Positions 7,800 through 15,200 of a DNA stretch of 23,344 nucleotides are shown one piece after another. This stretch comes from Candidatus Kaiserbacteria bacterium (GTDB lineage: Bacteria > Patescibacteriota > Minisyncoccia > Phycocordibacterales > UBA918): the NCBI GenBank assembly GCA_007117575.1, contig SKGH01000003.1, forward strand, positions 1 through 23,344, in the 5' to 3' direction. Position numbers and translations under genes: made by a program. Within the stretch, counting starts at the first letter, position 1. Each line of letters begins with the position of its first letter. Below the pieces are notes generated by a model that was not told the DNA's origin, ran no database searches, and saw nothing but the letters and a program-made list of their open reading frames with translations.

Positions 7800-8063
7800 A
7801 TGTTTTTTTTTACAGACCCAAATTCAGAAAATGAAGATGAGGAAGTGGAGGTGGATTTAGATGAAAAATCATTAGATGATGATGTGCTGGATGAATTAAC
7901 AGAGGACGAACCGGACGAAGACGATACTTTGACCGAAGGGTTTGGTGAACTTCCGGCTGAAGATGGTCCAGCTGAGGAAAAAGAAGATAACGATGAAGCA
8001 GATCTAGAAGAAGATGCTGAAGATGTTGATTATGATCCTTTTGACGATATTGACGAAATGTAG
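7800..8063 (+). CDS. Extremely acidic small protein of unknown function
   Basis: 87 residues, of which I count 44 Asp/Glu, only 2 Lys and no Arg or His, giving a net charge near -42. After the first four residues (MFFF) the chain is almost continuously acidic and should be disordered until it binds a basic partner or metal ions. There is no Cys, no signal peptide and no membrane segment. It follows ruvC by 88 bp on the same strand. A hairpin at 8112-8134 (GTAGC/GCTAC with a TTTT/AAAA extension) lies 48 bp after the stop and may end the transcript. Possible roles, all inferred: a DNA mimic, a histone-like counter-ion protein, or a partner of a basic factor. I recognise no family. Confidence 0.7.
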   Translation: MFFFTDPNSENEDEEVEVDLDEKSLDDDVLDELTEDEPDEDDTLTEGFGELPAEDGPAEEKEDNDEADLEEDAEDVDYDPFDDIDEM

Positions 8064-8111
8064 TTTGGTAAAATCAGTCATCGATGTCTACAAACCATTA
8101 GAACAATATAA

Positions 8112-8134
8112 GTAGCATTTTCCTAAAACGCTAC
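8112..8134 (+). terminator. Weak hairpin after the acidic-protein gene
   Basis: GTAGC (8112-8116) pairs with GCTAC (8130-8134), extended by TTTT/AAAA across one mismatch, with a 3-nt loop. There is no T-run after it, so termination by this hairpin alone is uncertain. Confidence 0.25.
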
Positions 8135-8178
8135 CGGTAAACGAGTTACTGGGGAGATGTTTCAAAACACTATCCCAG

Positions 8179-8395
8179 GACTTACGCGTTTGACGAATTT
8201 CTTTGTTTCTTTCCTCACTCAAACCTTTCATCGTACCACCAAGTACGCCTCACCCAGCCCCAGTTTCCGTGATCATTTATATTCTTTCGTGACTGACTAA
8301 AACGATTTTGGTTTATTACGTTAGTAATAAATGGTTATCGAAACTGGAGCTGGGGCTGGGTCAGCGCCTCTAACTTCATCAGAAACGCGTAAGTC
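8179..8395 (+). repeat. Family A palindromic repeat, complete copy 1 (217 bp)
   Basis: Bounded by a perfect 13-bp inverted repeat, GACTTACGCGTTT and AAACGCGTAAGTC. A second inverted pair lies inside (CCCAGCCCCAGTTTC near 8252 and GAAACTGGAGCTGGG near 8339). The right centre has an 8-bp hairpin TTTATTAC-GTTA-GTAATAAA. Compared with the other copies it has a short duplication, GCTGGG, in the right arm. Flanks CCCAG and ATGTA show no target-site duplication. It lies in the 8064-8569 gap between the acidic-protein gene and the penicillin-binding protein. Confidence 0.92.
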
Positions 8396-8530
8396 ATGTA
8401 TCCTTAAGAAGCTCTAAGTTTAAGCTGAGTTTTGTTTATGTTTTTTAAATAAAAAACACATTTCGTATTAAGTGTTTTCAATTAATCAATAAAAAGACTT
8501 GGTGGCTTCTGAATAATCTGTGAAAAACTA

Positions 8531-8539
8531 TGCTATTAT
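8531..8539 (+). promoter_or_regulatory. Extended -10 promoter for the penicillin-binding protein
   Basis: TGCTATTAT, an extended -10 (TGn plus TATTAT at 8534-8539), with no convincing -35. Transcription from about 8546 would give a leader of about 24 nt before the ATG at 8570. Confidence 0.45.
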
Positions 8540-8569
8540 CTTGTGTAAAAGTAAGTGGGTATTATATTT

Positions 8570-10804
8570 ATGGTAAGAAAATCAAAATTAAGAAAATGGT
8601 TCAACACACTAAAACACCTCGTCATTGACGTTTTGATCATTGGTTTTGTTTTGGGTTTGATTTTGGCTGGTGTTTTTGCTATTTGGGTATCGACTTTAGA
8701 AATACCCGACCTCTCAGCTTTCGAACAAAGACGAATCTTACAATCTACAAAAATATACGACCGAACGGGTGAGGTGTTGTTATATGATCTTCATCAAGAT
8801 GTCAGACGTACAATTATTCCTTTTGAGGACATTTCTCATCATATAAAAAATGCCACCTTAGCAATAGAGGACGATCAATTCTATAATCATCGTGGAATAT
8901 CTATACGTGGCATAATTAGAGCCGCGGTGACCAATCTGGGAAGAGGTGATCTATTAGGTGGTCAAGGAGGGTCCACAATCACTCAACAAGTCATAAAAAA
9001 CTCTATTCTTGATCCTGAAAAAAGATTGACTAGAAAGGTGACAGAGATAATTTTGGCAATTAAATTAGAAAGGGTGTTAACTAAAGACGAGATATTAAGT
9101 TATTACCTAAACGAATCACCATACGGAGGCACTATTTATGGTGTGGAAGAAGCTAGTCAGGCTTTTTTCGGAAAATCTGCCAGTGATGTGAATATGGTTG
9201 AAGCTGCTTATTTAGCCGCATTGCCCCAAGCACCAACCTTTTTGTCACCGTACGGTACCAACCGTGATGCTTTGGAGATAAGAAAAAATCGTGTTTTACA
9301 AAGAATGCTAGAAAATGAATTCATCTCTCAAGAAGAATACGATGAAGCGATGGCGATCGAGATAGAATTTCAACCTCAGTTAATAAGCAGTATTAGAGCT
9401 CCTCATTTTGTAATGTACATAACAGAACAGCTGGTTGAGCAGTTTGGTGAAGACGCTTTAGCAGAACGAGGATACAGAATAATAACCACGCTAGACTGGG
9501 AGTTGCAAAAAGAGGCCGAGAGAATAATGCTCGAGAAAGCCGAATCAAATATGGAAAGATTTAACGCCAGCAATGCCGGTTTAGTAGCCACTGACCCTCA
9601 AAGTGGCGATATATTAGTCATGGTCGGCTCCAGAGATTATTTTGATGAAGAAATAGACGGTAACTTCAATGTCGCATTAGCAAAAAGACAACCGGGTTCA
9701 TCAATTAAACCATTTATATACGCTTCTGCTTTCAGCAAGGGGTATCGTCCGGAAACCATTGTTTACGATGTAAGAACACAATTTAGTGTTAATTGTGAAC
9801 CATGGCAACACACATCAGAACCACCTTGCTACTCACCCAACAATTATAACTTTCAATTTGTCGGACCAATAAATCTTCGCAATGCCTTGGCACAATCTCT
9901 GAACATTCCCGCTGTTAAAACTCTGTATTTGACAGGAATAAAAGACTCCATAAAACTATCTTCAGACATGGGCATAACAACCCTTAACGACCCTGACAGA
10001 CTTGGCTTAACTTTGGTGCTAGGCGGTGGAGAGGTAAAATTACTGGAACACACGGGCGCCTATGGTGTCTTTGCTAACGAAGGCGTGCGTTCTCACCTAA
10101 GGTCTGTTTTAAGGATAGAAGACAATAGCGGTAACATAATAGAAGAAACCGAAATAAAACAAGAGCGAGTTATGGAAAAGGATGTTGCAGCTTTAATATC
10201 CGACGTTTTGTCTGACAACAATGCCAGAGCTCCTCTCTGGGGCTACAACTCGCTGGTAAATTTTCAAAACCGTGACGTAGCAGCGAAGTCAGGTAGTACC
10301 AATAATTCACGAGACGCATGGATAATGGGTTATACACCAAACCTATCAGTTGGTGTATGGGTGGGCAACAATGACAATGAACCTATGAATGGTCTATCAG
10401 GGTTAATAGCGACACCTATATGGAGAGAATTTATGGATATAGCACTTGAAACTGTTGAGCCTCGAAGTTTTCCCAAACCACCACCACTAGACCCAAATCT
10501 AAAACCCATTCTGCGAGGTGAAATATTTGACCCGGAATATATATTACAAAGAATTCAAACAGAAGGTTCATCATTAAGTATGCTTGAGTCAACCGTAGCC
10601 AGTGTTCACTCCATACTTCATTTTGTTGATAGAAAAAATCCACTTGGAAGCTATCCGCAAAATCCTCAAAACGATCCTCAATACAGAAACTGGGAATACG
10701 CTGTGCAACAATGGAAAGAAGAAACTTATGGTGAAATTTTAAGAACCTTAAAAGAAACACAAGACACAGATAATGAAAACGATGACGATACAGAAGAGAT
10801 ATGA
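8570..10804 (+). CDS. Class A penicillin-binding protein (glycosyltransferase plus transpeptidase)
   Basis: 744 residues from the ATG at 8570; a GTG at 8555 would add five. Bifunctional peptidoglycan synthase. One N-terminal membrane anchor (about 16-41) leads into a GT51 domain with AIEDDQFYNHRG (catalytic Glu near 100), GGQGGSTITQQ, KLERVLTKDEILSYYLN and PYGGTIYGVEEAS. The penicillin-binding domain has SSIK (377-380, nucleophile Ser), SLN (443-445) and KSG (573-575), followed by STNNSRDAWIMGYTP and VGVWVGND-like sequence. The third motif reads KSG where KTG is usual; this is conservative. The C-terminal about 60 residues end in a run of acidic residues. The frame ends with TGA. A family A repeat flanks the gene on each side, 174 bp before and 14 bp after. 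Confidence 0.95.
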   Translation: MVRKSKLRKWFNTLKHLVIDVLIIGFVLGLILAGVFAIWVSTLEIPDLSAFEQRRILQSTKIYDRTGEVLLYDLHQDVRRTIIPFEDISHHIKNATLAIEDDQFYNHRGISIRGIIRAAVTNLGRGDLLGGQGGSTITQQVIKNSILDPEKRLTRKVTEIILAIKLERVLTKDEILSYYLNESPYGGTIYGVEEASQAFFGKSASDVNMVEAAYLAALPQAPTFLSPYGTNRDALEIRKNRVLQRMLENEFISQEEYDEAMAIEIEFQPQLISSIRAPHFVMYITEQLVEQFGEDALAERGYRIITTLDWELQKEAERIMLEKAESNMERFNASNAGLVATDPQSGDILVMVGSRDYFDEEIDGNFNVALAKRQPGSSIKPFIYASAFSKGYRPETIVYDVRTQFSVNCEPWQHTSEPPCYSPNNYNFQFVGPINLRNALAQSLNIPAVKTLYLTGIKDSIKLSSDMGITTLNDPDRLGLTLVLGGGEVKLLEHTGAYGVFANEGVRSHLRSVLRIEDNSGNIIEETEIKQERVMEKDVAALISDVLSDNNARAPLWGYNSLVNFQNRDVAAKSGSTNNSRDAWIMGYTPNLSVGVWVGNNDNEPMNGLSGLIATPIWREFMDIALETVEPRSFPKPPPLDPNLKPILRGEIFDPEYILQRIQTEGSSLSMLESTVASVHSILHFVDRKNPLGSYPQNPQNDPQYRNWEYAVQQWKEETYGEILRTLKETQDTDNENDDDTEEI

Positions 10805-10818
10805 TATAAAACAATCAT

Positions 10819-11028
10819 GACTTACGCGTTTGGCGAATTTCTTTGTTGCTTACGTCACTCACACCTTTGTCGTACCACCAAGTACGCCTCACCCAGCTCC
10901 AGTTTCCGTGATCATTTATATTCTTTCGTGACTGACTAAAACGATTTTGGTTTATTACGTTAGTAATAAATGGTTATTGAAACTGGAGCTGGGTCAGTGC
11001 CTCGAACTTCATCAGAAACGCGTAAGTC
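10819..11028 (+). repeat. Family A palindromic repeat, complete copy 2 (210 bp)
   Basis: Same perfect 13-bp ends as copy 1. The inner arms form a perfect 16-bp inverted repeat (ACCCAGCTCCAGTTTC with GAAACTGGAGCTGGGT), the best-preserved of the copies. The flanks extend the terminal palindrome by three bases (CAT before, ATG after). It lies between the convergent penicillin-binding protein and DciA-like genes, directly next to repeat B copy 2. Confidence 0.92.
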
Positions 11029-11045
11029 ATGACAATAATAAAGCT

Positions 11046-11218
11046 TGAAGAAAACATTCACCTCGCTTTCCTCGCCACCAAACCAACAGAACATTAAAAC
11101 TCGCGGAATCAGGGCGTTTTTGCCAGTAAAGAGTTTGACTCCGCCGAAACATTATTCTTTATCCATTCGTCCCACCACCACTTTTTTAAGTAAAAAAGTG
11201 GTGGTGGGTGTTTTGGAA
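11046..11218 (-). repeat. Family B repeat, copy 2 (inverted relative to copy 1)
   Basis: Reverse-complement match to 3241-3419. The palindrome arms are 11171-11187 and 11192-11208 with loop AAGT. Relative to copy 1, one base pair in the stem differs on both sides (C with G here, T with A in copy 1), so pairing is kept. It starts 17 bp after family A copy 2 and ends 12 bp before the stop of the DciA-like gene; with the A copy it fills the 10805-11229 gap. Its A/T-rich stem could stop transcription in both directions between these convergent genes. Confidence 0.85.
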
Positions 11219-11229
11219 GAGATAGTAAA

Positions 11230-11499
11230 CTAAACGATGTCTACAGGGCTTTCGTGTCCTGAAAAATTAATTCTCAATTTTTCTAAAACCTCTTGTTTAC
11301 GCAACAAAACCTCTTGTTTCATAACTCCTGATGAGTTTATATAAATGATTCTACTACTAACCTTATAGTCAACCTTGTCACTTCTTAACACCAAACCAAA
11401 CTCTTCTTTCAATATCTGAATAAACACCCTCACAACAACAGTCTGGGGTGGTTTCAGGCACTTATGGTATTTTATAAAAAAACCATTTATTATCTTCAT
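11230..11499 (-). CDS. Small DciA-like (DUF721) protein
   Basis: 89 residues. The C-terminal half, KVSSRIIYINSSGVMKQEVL followed by LRKQEVLEKLRINF, has the pattern of DciA/DUF721 proteins (a strand of the form hxVxVxSSxW followed by an EL.. helix and LLxxLN). DciA assists loading of the replicative helicase DnaB. Position supports this: it begins 18 bp after the end of dnaN on the same strand, where many bacteria have recF and then a DUF721 gene before gyrB; recF and gyrB are absent here. The assignment is from pattern and context, so it is moderate. Its stop codon lies next to repeat B copy 2. Confidence 0.6.
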   Translation of the reverse strand: MKIINGFFIKYHKCLKPPQTVVVRVFIQILKEEFGLVLRSDKVDYKVSSRIIYINSSGVMKQEVLLRKQEVLEKLRINFSGHESPVDIV

Positions 11500-11517
11500 G
11501 TGATTTTAAAATTAAAC

Positions 11518-12618
11518 TTACCGGTTCATGGGCATGACCAAATACCGTAATGATTTATCATGTACACCCGTAACAACTAAAGACCTCCCTATACCGGCAA
11601 ACTGCAACACAACACTCTCATCAACAATGTAAGACAAAGGTTCTGTTAAGTAACGTTGATTAAAATTGAGAGAAATGTCTCCTCCCTCAACCTGAGCCGG
11701 TATCTCTTCTTTGGTGCTACCTAAATCGTTATTATTTGCTGAGATAATAATTTTATTTTCCTCAACAGACATATTGACTTGAGAAAACTTGTTTAAAAAG
11801 ATATTAGTTTTTTTAAAACAATTCATCAAATCTTTACGTAAGACAGTGGCGTGAATTAAGTACTCTTTCGGGATTATCTGTTCATAATCAGGAAAAGATC
11901 CATTAACCAACCTTGAAGTTATGTAGACTTTATCTGAAAAAGATAAAGCGCATTGATTATCATCAATCATAAAAACCGGATCTGTATCCATTAAGTCACA
12001 TATACGTGAAAATTCAATCGCGTTTTTAAAAGGAATTAATACTGAGTCTGGTAAATTAAAATTTTTTTGTGACACAGTTTTTTCCATCAACCTAAAGGAA
12101 TCAGTTGCCACCATGGTGATGGTATGTTCTTTTTTTTGAAACATATAAACACTACCCAACTCAGGCTTTATTGAGGACTGACTTGCGGCAAAAGCGGTTG
12201 TTTTTATTCCCGAAGAAAACGCTTCTCTTTGAATAGATTGTGGTGATTTTTCTATTTTTGGTATAAACGGAAACTCTTCGTGCGATATCGTGTTTATATG
12301 AGTTGAAGAAGTGCTGGTTTTTACATCTAAACCTTTATTGTTTAACTCCAGACAAACCTCCTTGTATTTTACAAATTGTAAAGTTTGTAAAAAAACCTGT
12401 GCCGGAACAGCCACCACTCCATCATCGCTTTCACCAACAGTCTCAACAATAACCTCTATACCTATTTCAAGATTTGTAGCCTGCATTATTATTTTTCCCG
12501 CACATACTTTAAGCAACACACATTGTAATACCGGTAAAGTAGGATGTTTGGCACACACTCTACAAACCATATCCAGGCGCTGAATAAAATCATCAGTATT
12601 GTTTATAACCACTCTCAT
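11518..12618 (-). CDS. dnaN: DNA polymerase III sliding clamp (beta subunit)
   Basis: 366 residues, normal for the clamp, which encircles DNA as a dimer and tethers polymerases. Evidence: three-domain length, N-terminal CAKHPTLPVLQCVLLKV (family RxTLPILxxVLLEV), VPAQVFLQTLQFVK, the domain 2 segment ATDSFRLMEKTV, and the C-terminus VHDKSLRYLVMPMNR (family YLVMPMRL). It is transcribed away from dnaA across the 485-bp origin region and is followed by the DciA-like gene. The upstream 45 bp are nearly pure A/T with no Shine-Dalgarno. Confidence 0.96.
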   Translation of the reverse strand: MRVVINNTDDFIQRLDMVCRVCAKHPTLPVLQCVLLKVCAGKIIMQATNLEIGIEVIVETVGESDDGVVAVPAQVFLQTLQFVKYKEVCLELNNKGLDVKTSTSSTHINTISHEEFPFIPKIEKSPQSIQREAFSSGIKTTAFAASQSSIKPELGSVYMFQKKEHTITMVATDSFRLMEKTVSQKNFNLPDSVLIPFKNAIEFSRICDLMDTDPVFMIDDNQCALSFSDKVYITSRLVNGSFPDYEQIIPKEYLIHATVLRKDLMNCFKKTNIFLNKFSQVNMSVEENKIIISANNNDLGSTKEEIPAQVEGGDISLNFNQRYLTEPLSYIVDESVVLQFAGIGRSLVVTGVHDKSLRYLVMPMNR

Positions 12619-12785
12619 ATTTTTTTTATTTTTATTTTATTATTCATTATTTATTAATACTGTGATTTGTGTGGAAAAATACAAATTGCTTTGTTATGTA
12701 TACTTTTTTAAGGTCAAAAAATGATAATAGTTTTGTTGATAAGGTTGTAGATTTATATTAATTAAATAATCAAGGTAACTTAATT

Positions 12786-12794
12786 TGTGTATAA
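12786..12794 (-). promoter_or_regulatory. DnaA box TTATACACA
   Basis: Perfect match to TTATNCACA on the minus strand, in opposite orientation to the other two perfect boxes. Confidence 0.75.
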
Positions 12795-12904
12795 ACCCCG
12801 TAATTCTCCACTACCGACAACAACTTTTATGTCAGAAGTTCCTATAAGTATACATTTCTATTAACACTCTACAACCATACAGTATCACCAATTAACGCAC
12901 TAAC

Positions 12905-12913
12905 TTATACACA
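12905..12913 (+). promoter_or_regulatory. DnaA box TTATACACA
   Basis: Perfect match to TTATNCACA on the plus strand, 74 bp from the next box in the same orientation. Confidence 0.78.
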
Positions 12914-12978
12914 ATAAAGAGAGAACCTTGTCTTGCGGAAAAAAAACAACTTTCGTAACGAAATAGTTTATTAACAGA

Positions 12979-12987
12979 TTATACACA
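12979..12987 (+). promoter_or_regulatory. DnaA box TTATACACA
   Basis: Perfect match on the plus strand, followed after 4 bp by a weaker TTATCCATG (12992-13000) in the same orientation and then an A/T-rich tract. This arrangement could be the unwinding end of the origin. Confidence 0.78.
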
Positions 12988-13043
12988 AAACTTATCCATG
13001 TCATATTAATAATCATTTAAAATACCAGTATTTTTTAAAAAAG

Positions 13044-13071
13044 TTTACACTTTTTTTGATAAAGGTATAAT
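13044..13071 (+). promoter_or_regulatory. dnaA promoter
   Basis: TTTACA (13044-13049), 16-nt spacer, TATAAT (13066-13071). A start near 13078 gives a leader of about 26 nt with no Shine-Dalgarno before the ATG at 13104. Confidence 0.75.
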
Positions 13072-13103
13072 GCTATTCATCAGCTTAAGTTCTCTAAAAA
13101 AAT

Positions 13104-14486
13104 ATGAATACATACTCACATCCAACAACCAACAACATTGTAAGAACAGAACAGATTGATGTTAAAAAGTTGTGGGATGATGCTTTAGTAAACATAGAGT
13201 TATCTATCACACCGGCAAATTTTAAGACATGGTTTAGAGATACGCGTATAGTTTCAATTGAAGACGGTACGGTTTTAGTAGGAGTCCCAAGTGTCTTCGT
13301 TCGGGATTGGGTGGCTGACAAGTTTCAGTCTTTGATACTTAAAATTTTAAGAGATATAAATCCTTATATCAGAAGTGTGGAATATACAGTTATACAGCGT
13401 TCTGAAAAAAACAGTTCCATATCAAAGACTCAAACCATTAACGCCGCCCTACCACTTGAAGAGTATTATATAAATAAAAGTGATAACCTAAATCCAAAAT
13501 ACACCTTCAGTACTTTCGTTGTGGGGCCTTTTAATGCTTTGGCACATACAGCAGCTAAAACAGTAAGTGAGAAGCCCGGTATTGCTTACAACCCCCTTTT
13601 TATTTACGGAAAAACGGGTCATGGTAAAACCCATCTTATTCAGGCGGTTGGAAATCAACTAAAAAGATGTGGAAGAAAAGTGTTTTATGTAACCAGTGAA
13701 CGTTTTGCGGTAGATTATTTCAATAGTTTACAGAGCGGCTCAGCTAACAATTTTAAAGACAAGTACCGGCAGTTTGACACATTGATAATGGATGACGTTC
13801 AGTTTTTAGCGAACAAAGAAAAAACACAAGAGGAGCTGTTCCACCTGTTTAACGCTTTGCATGACACAAATAAGCAAATAGTGTTTTCTAGTGATATACA
13901 CCCTGCCCTGCTTTCCGGCCTAGAGGAGCGCTTACAGTCAAGATTTGCTCAAGGCATGATAGTTGACATACCTGCTCCGGATATGGAGTCAAGAGCCGCT
14001 ATTTTGAGAGCTAAAGCCGCGCAAAATGGAATTGTTTTATTAGATAGTGTGATTGACCATCTAGCCTTTACAATAGAGGGTAACATAAGAGAGCTTGAAG
14101 GTGCCCTTAACACCATACTCTGTCAGTCACAGTTGTTGGGTAGAGCTTTAGACCTAAATGAAGTAAAAGTGATTATTAAAAATAGTACCAGACCCAGAAA
14201 AACCCTTTCCGTGGTGGATGTGGTTGAAAAAATAGCTCGTTATTATGAAGTAGAACCGACTTCAATATACGAAAAGACAAGGAGAAAAGAGATAGTCAGA
14301 CCCAGACAGTTAATAATGTATATTTTACGTGAGGATTTTCAAATATCTTACCCGGCCATTGGACATAAACTGGGCGGTAGAGATCATACAACCGTTATTC
14401 ATTCATGTGAAAAGATAAAGCAAGAAATAAAACACAATACTGAATTAGAAGAAGAGTTAACCCAAATCAGACTGTTATTGAAGTAA
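13104..14486 (+). CDS. dnaA: Chromosomal replication initiator DnaA
   Basis: 460 residues. AAA+ protein that binds the origin boxes and melts the DNA. Domain I (about 18-100) has LWDDALVNIELSITPANFKTWF (21-44). A short linker leads to the ATPase domain with FVVGPFNALAH, Walker A GKTGHGKTH (169-177; the family is usually GGxGLGKTH), Walker B LIMDD (227-231) and the arginine-finger segment ERLQSRFAQG. Domain IV ends with the DNA-binding signature GGRDHTTVIHS (424-434). rpmH follows on the same strand; between them CCGGTT (14489-14494) can pair with AACCGG (14514-14519), a weak hairpin. Confidence 0.98.
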   Translation: MNTYSHPTTNNIVRTEQIDVKKLWDDALVNIELSITPANFKTWFRDTRIVSIEDGTVLVGVPSVFVRDWVADKFQSLILKILRDINPYIRSVEYTVIQRSEKNSSISKTQTINAALPLEEYYINKSDNLNPKYTFSTFVVGPFNALAHTAAKTVSEKPGIAYNPLFIYGKTGHGKTHLIQAVGNQLKRCGRKVFYVTSERFAVDYFNSLQSGSANNFKDKYRQFDTLIMDDVQFLANKEKTQEELFHLFNALHDTNKQIVFSSDIHPALLSGLEERLQSRFAQGMIVDIPAPDMESRAAILRAKAAQNGIVLLDSVIDHLAFTIEGNIRELEGALNTILCQSQLLGRALDLNEVKVIIKNSTRPRKTLSVVDVVEKIARYYEVEPTSIYEKTRRKEIVRPRQLIMYILREDFQISYPAIGHKLGGRDHTTVIHSCEKIKQEIKHNTELEEELTQIRLLLK

Positions 14487-14529
14487 CGCCGGTTGGATGT
14501 AGACGATTTTAAAAACCGGACAGTTTTGC

Positions 14530-14557
14530 TTGAAAAAAACATATTTTTCTGTATAGT
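14530..14557 (+). promoter_or_regulatory. rpmH promoter
   Basis: TTGAAA (14530-14535), 16-nt spacer, TATAGT (14552-14557). A start near 14564 gives a leader of about 26 nt, the same as inferred for dnaA. Confidence 0.65.
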
Positions 14558-14589
14558 ACATGTGTCTGTGAGAAATAAATTATATTTTT

Positions 14590-14739
14590 ATGTCAAAAAG
14601 AACCTATCAACCAAGTAAGCGTAAAAGAATGACCACTCACGGTTTTTTGGTGCGCTCCAAGAGTAAAACAGGTGTTGCGGTGTTACGGGCTAGAAGGCGT
14701 CGTGGTCGTGCCGAGTTGGCAGTAAAGAAGAGTAAGTAG
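14590..14739 (+). CDS. rpmH: Ribosomal protein bL34
   Basis: 49 residues: MSKRTYQPSKRKRMTTHGFL, then VRSKSKTGVAVLRARRRRGR and a Lys-rich tail AELAVKKSK. This matches the L34 pattern (KRTxQPSxRKRxxxHGFRxRMxTxxGRxVLxxRRxKGRxxL), with TYQPSKRKR at residues 5-13. It is a very basic protein of the large subunit. It lies between dnaA and rnpA; rpmH-rnpA-yidC is the usual order, but rpmH normally points away from dnaA and here it points the same way. Confidence 0.96.
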   Translation: MSKRTYQPSKRKRMTTHGFLVRSKSKTGVAVLRARRRRGRAELAVKKSK

Positions 14740-14846
14740 GAATACAAAAGGTGTTGGTTGTTTAGTGGCTGGGTTTGGTTGTTCATTTTGAATTTTTTCT
14801 AATGCTTTAAAAAAAAAATAGACTCACTCGTTCTCAATTTAATGAC

Positions 14847-15128
14847 GTGTTAAAGGTGGGAAGAAAACTCCACACTCCCCTGTTCACAATTGTTTACAGT
14901 CCTGAGGAAACCTTTTCAGCTTCAGTGGTGGTAGGAAAAAAAGTCTATAAACAAGCTGTAAAACGTAACCGCTTAAGAAGACAAGTGTATTCAGTAGTGT
15001 CTGATATTTACACAAAAAAACAAATTAAAGGCAGTTTAATTGTGATCATTAAACCTTTAGCGTCATCATTGGGTCGTAAAAAACTATTGGAGGATATACA
15101 AAACAGTTTAAATGAGTTTGTGAAGTAA
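14847..15128 (+). CDS. rnpA: RNase P protein component, N-terminus interrupted by TAA
   Basis: The protein that assists RNase P RNA in removing tRNA 5' leaders. The listed frame starts at GTG (14847) and gives 93 residues with LKVGRKLHTPLFTIVY, VVVGKKVYKQAVKRNRLRRQ (the conserved RNR-type motif, family KxxxxAVxRNRxKR) and IVIIKP. The family N-terminus lies upstream in the same frame: ATG CTT TAA at 14802-14810, then codons for KKNRLTRSQFNDV from 14811. One base (T at 14808; A would give Lys) separates this from an ordinary 108-residue RnpA starting MLKKKNRLTRSQFN. Either there is a sequence error beside an A10 run, a real nonsense mutation with re-start at GTG, or unusual initiation. Starting at 14847 loses the conserved RLTRSQF segment that contributes to RNA binding. 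Confidence 0.9.
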   Translation: MLKVGRKLHTPLFTIVYSPEETFSASVVVGKKVYKQAVKRNRLRRQVYSVVSDIYTKKQIKGSLIVIIKPLASSLGRKKLLEDIQNSLNEFVK

Positions 15129-15200
15129 TTACCGGTGTTTTGTTTTAGACACAGAGAGCAATTCACGCTACAATAACAGTCTTATAATCAAAAAATAGTA

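Larger units (their letters stand above)
12619..13103. other. Predicted replication origin (oriC)
   Basis: 485 bp without a gene between divergent dnaN and dnaA. It contains three perfect TTATACACA DnaA boxes (12786-12794 minus, 12905-12913 plus, 12979-12987 plus), near matches at 12734-12742 (TTATCAACA, minus), 12992-13000 (TTATCCATG, plus) and 12670-12678 (minus), and two A/T-rich tracts suitable for unwinding, 12617-12659 beside dnaN and about 13000-13042 beside dnaA. Position next to dnaA is the standard location. The dnaA promoter sits at the right edge, so DnaA binding could repress its own gene. Confidence 0.85.

Noticed and set aside
8179..8395. CRISPR array or insertion sequence interpretation of family A
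   Set aside because: Copies are far apart and irregularly placed, not separated by unique spacers, and none contains or adjoins a transposase or cas gene.
8174..8400. Target-site duplications around family A copies
   Set aside because: Flanks of the three full copies were compared (CCCAG/ATGTA, ATCAT/ATGAC, AGCAG/ATGAA). The only shared bases are an AT at copy 2, which could be chance.
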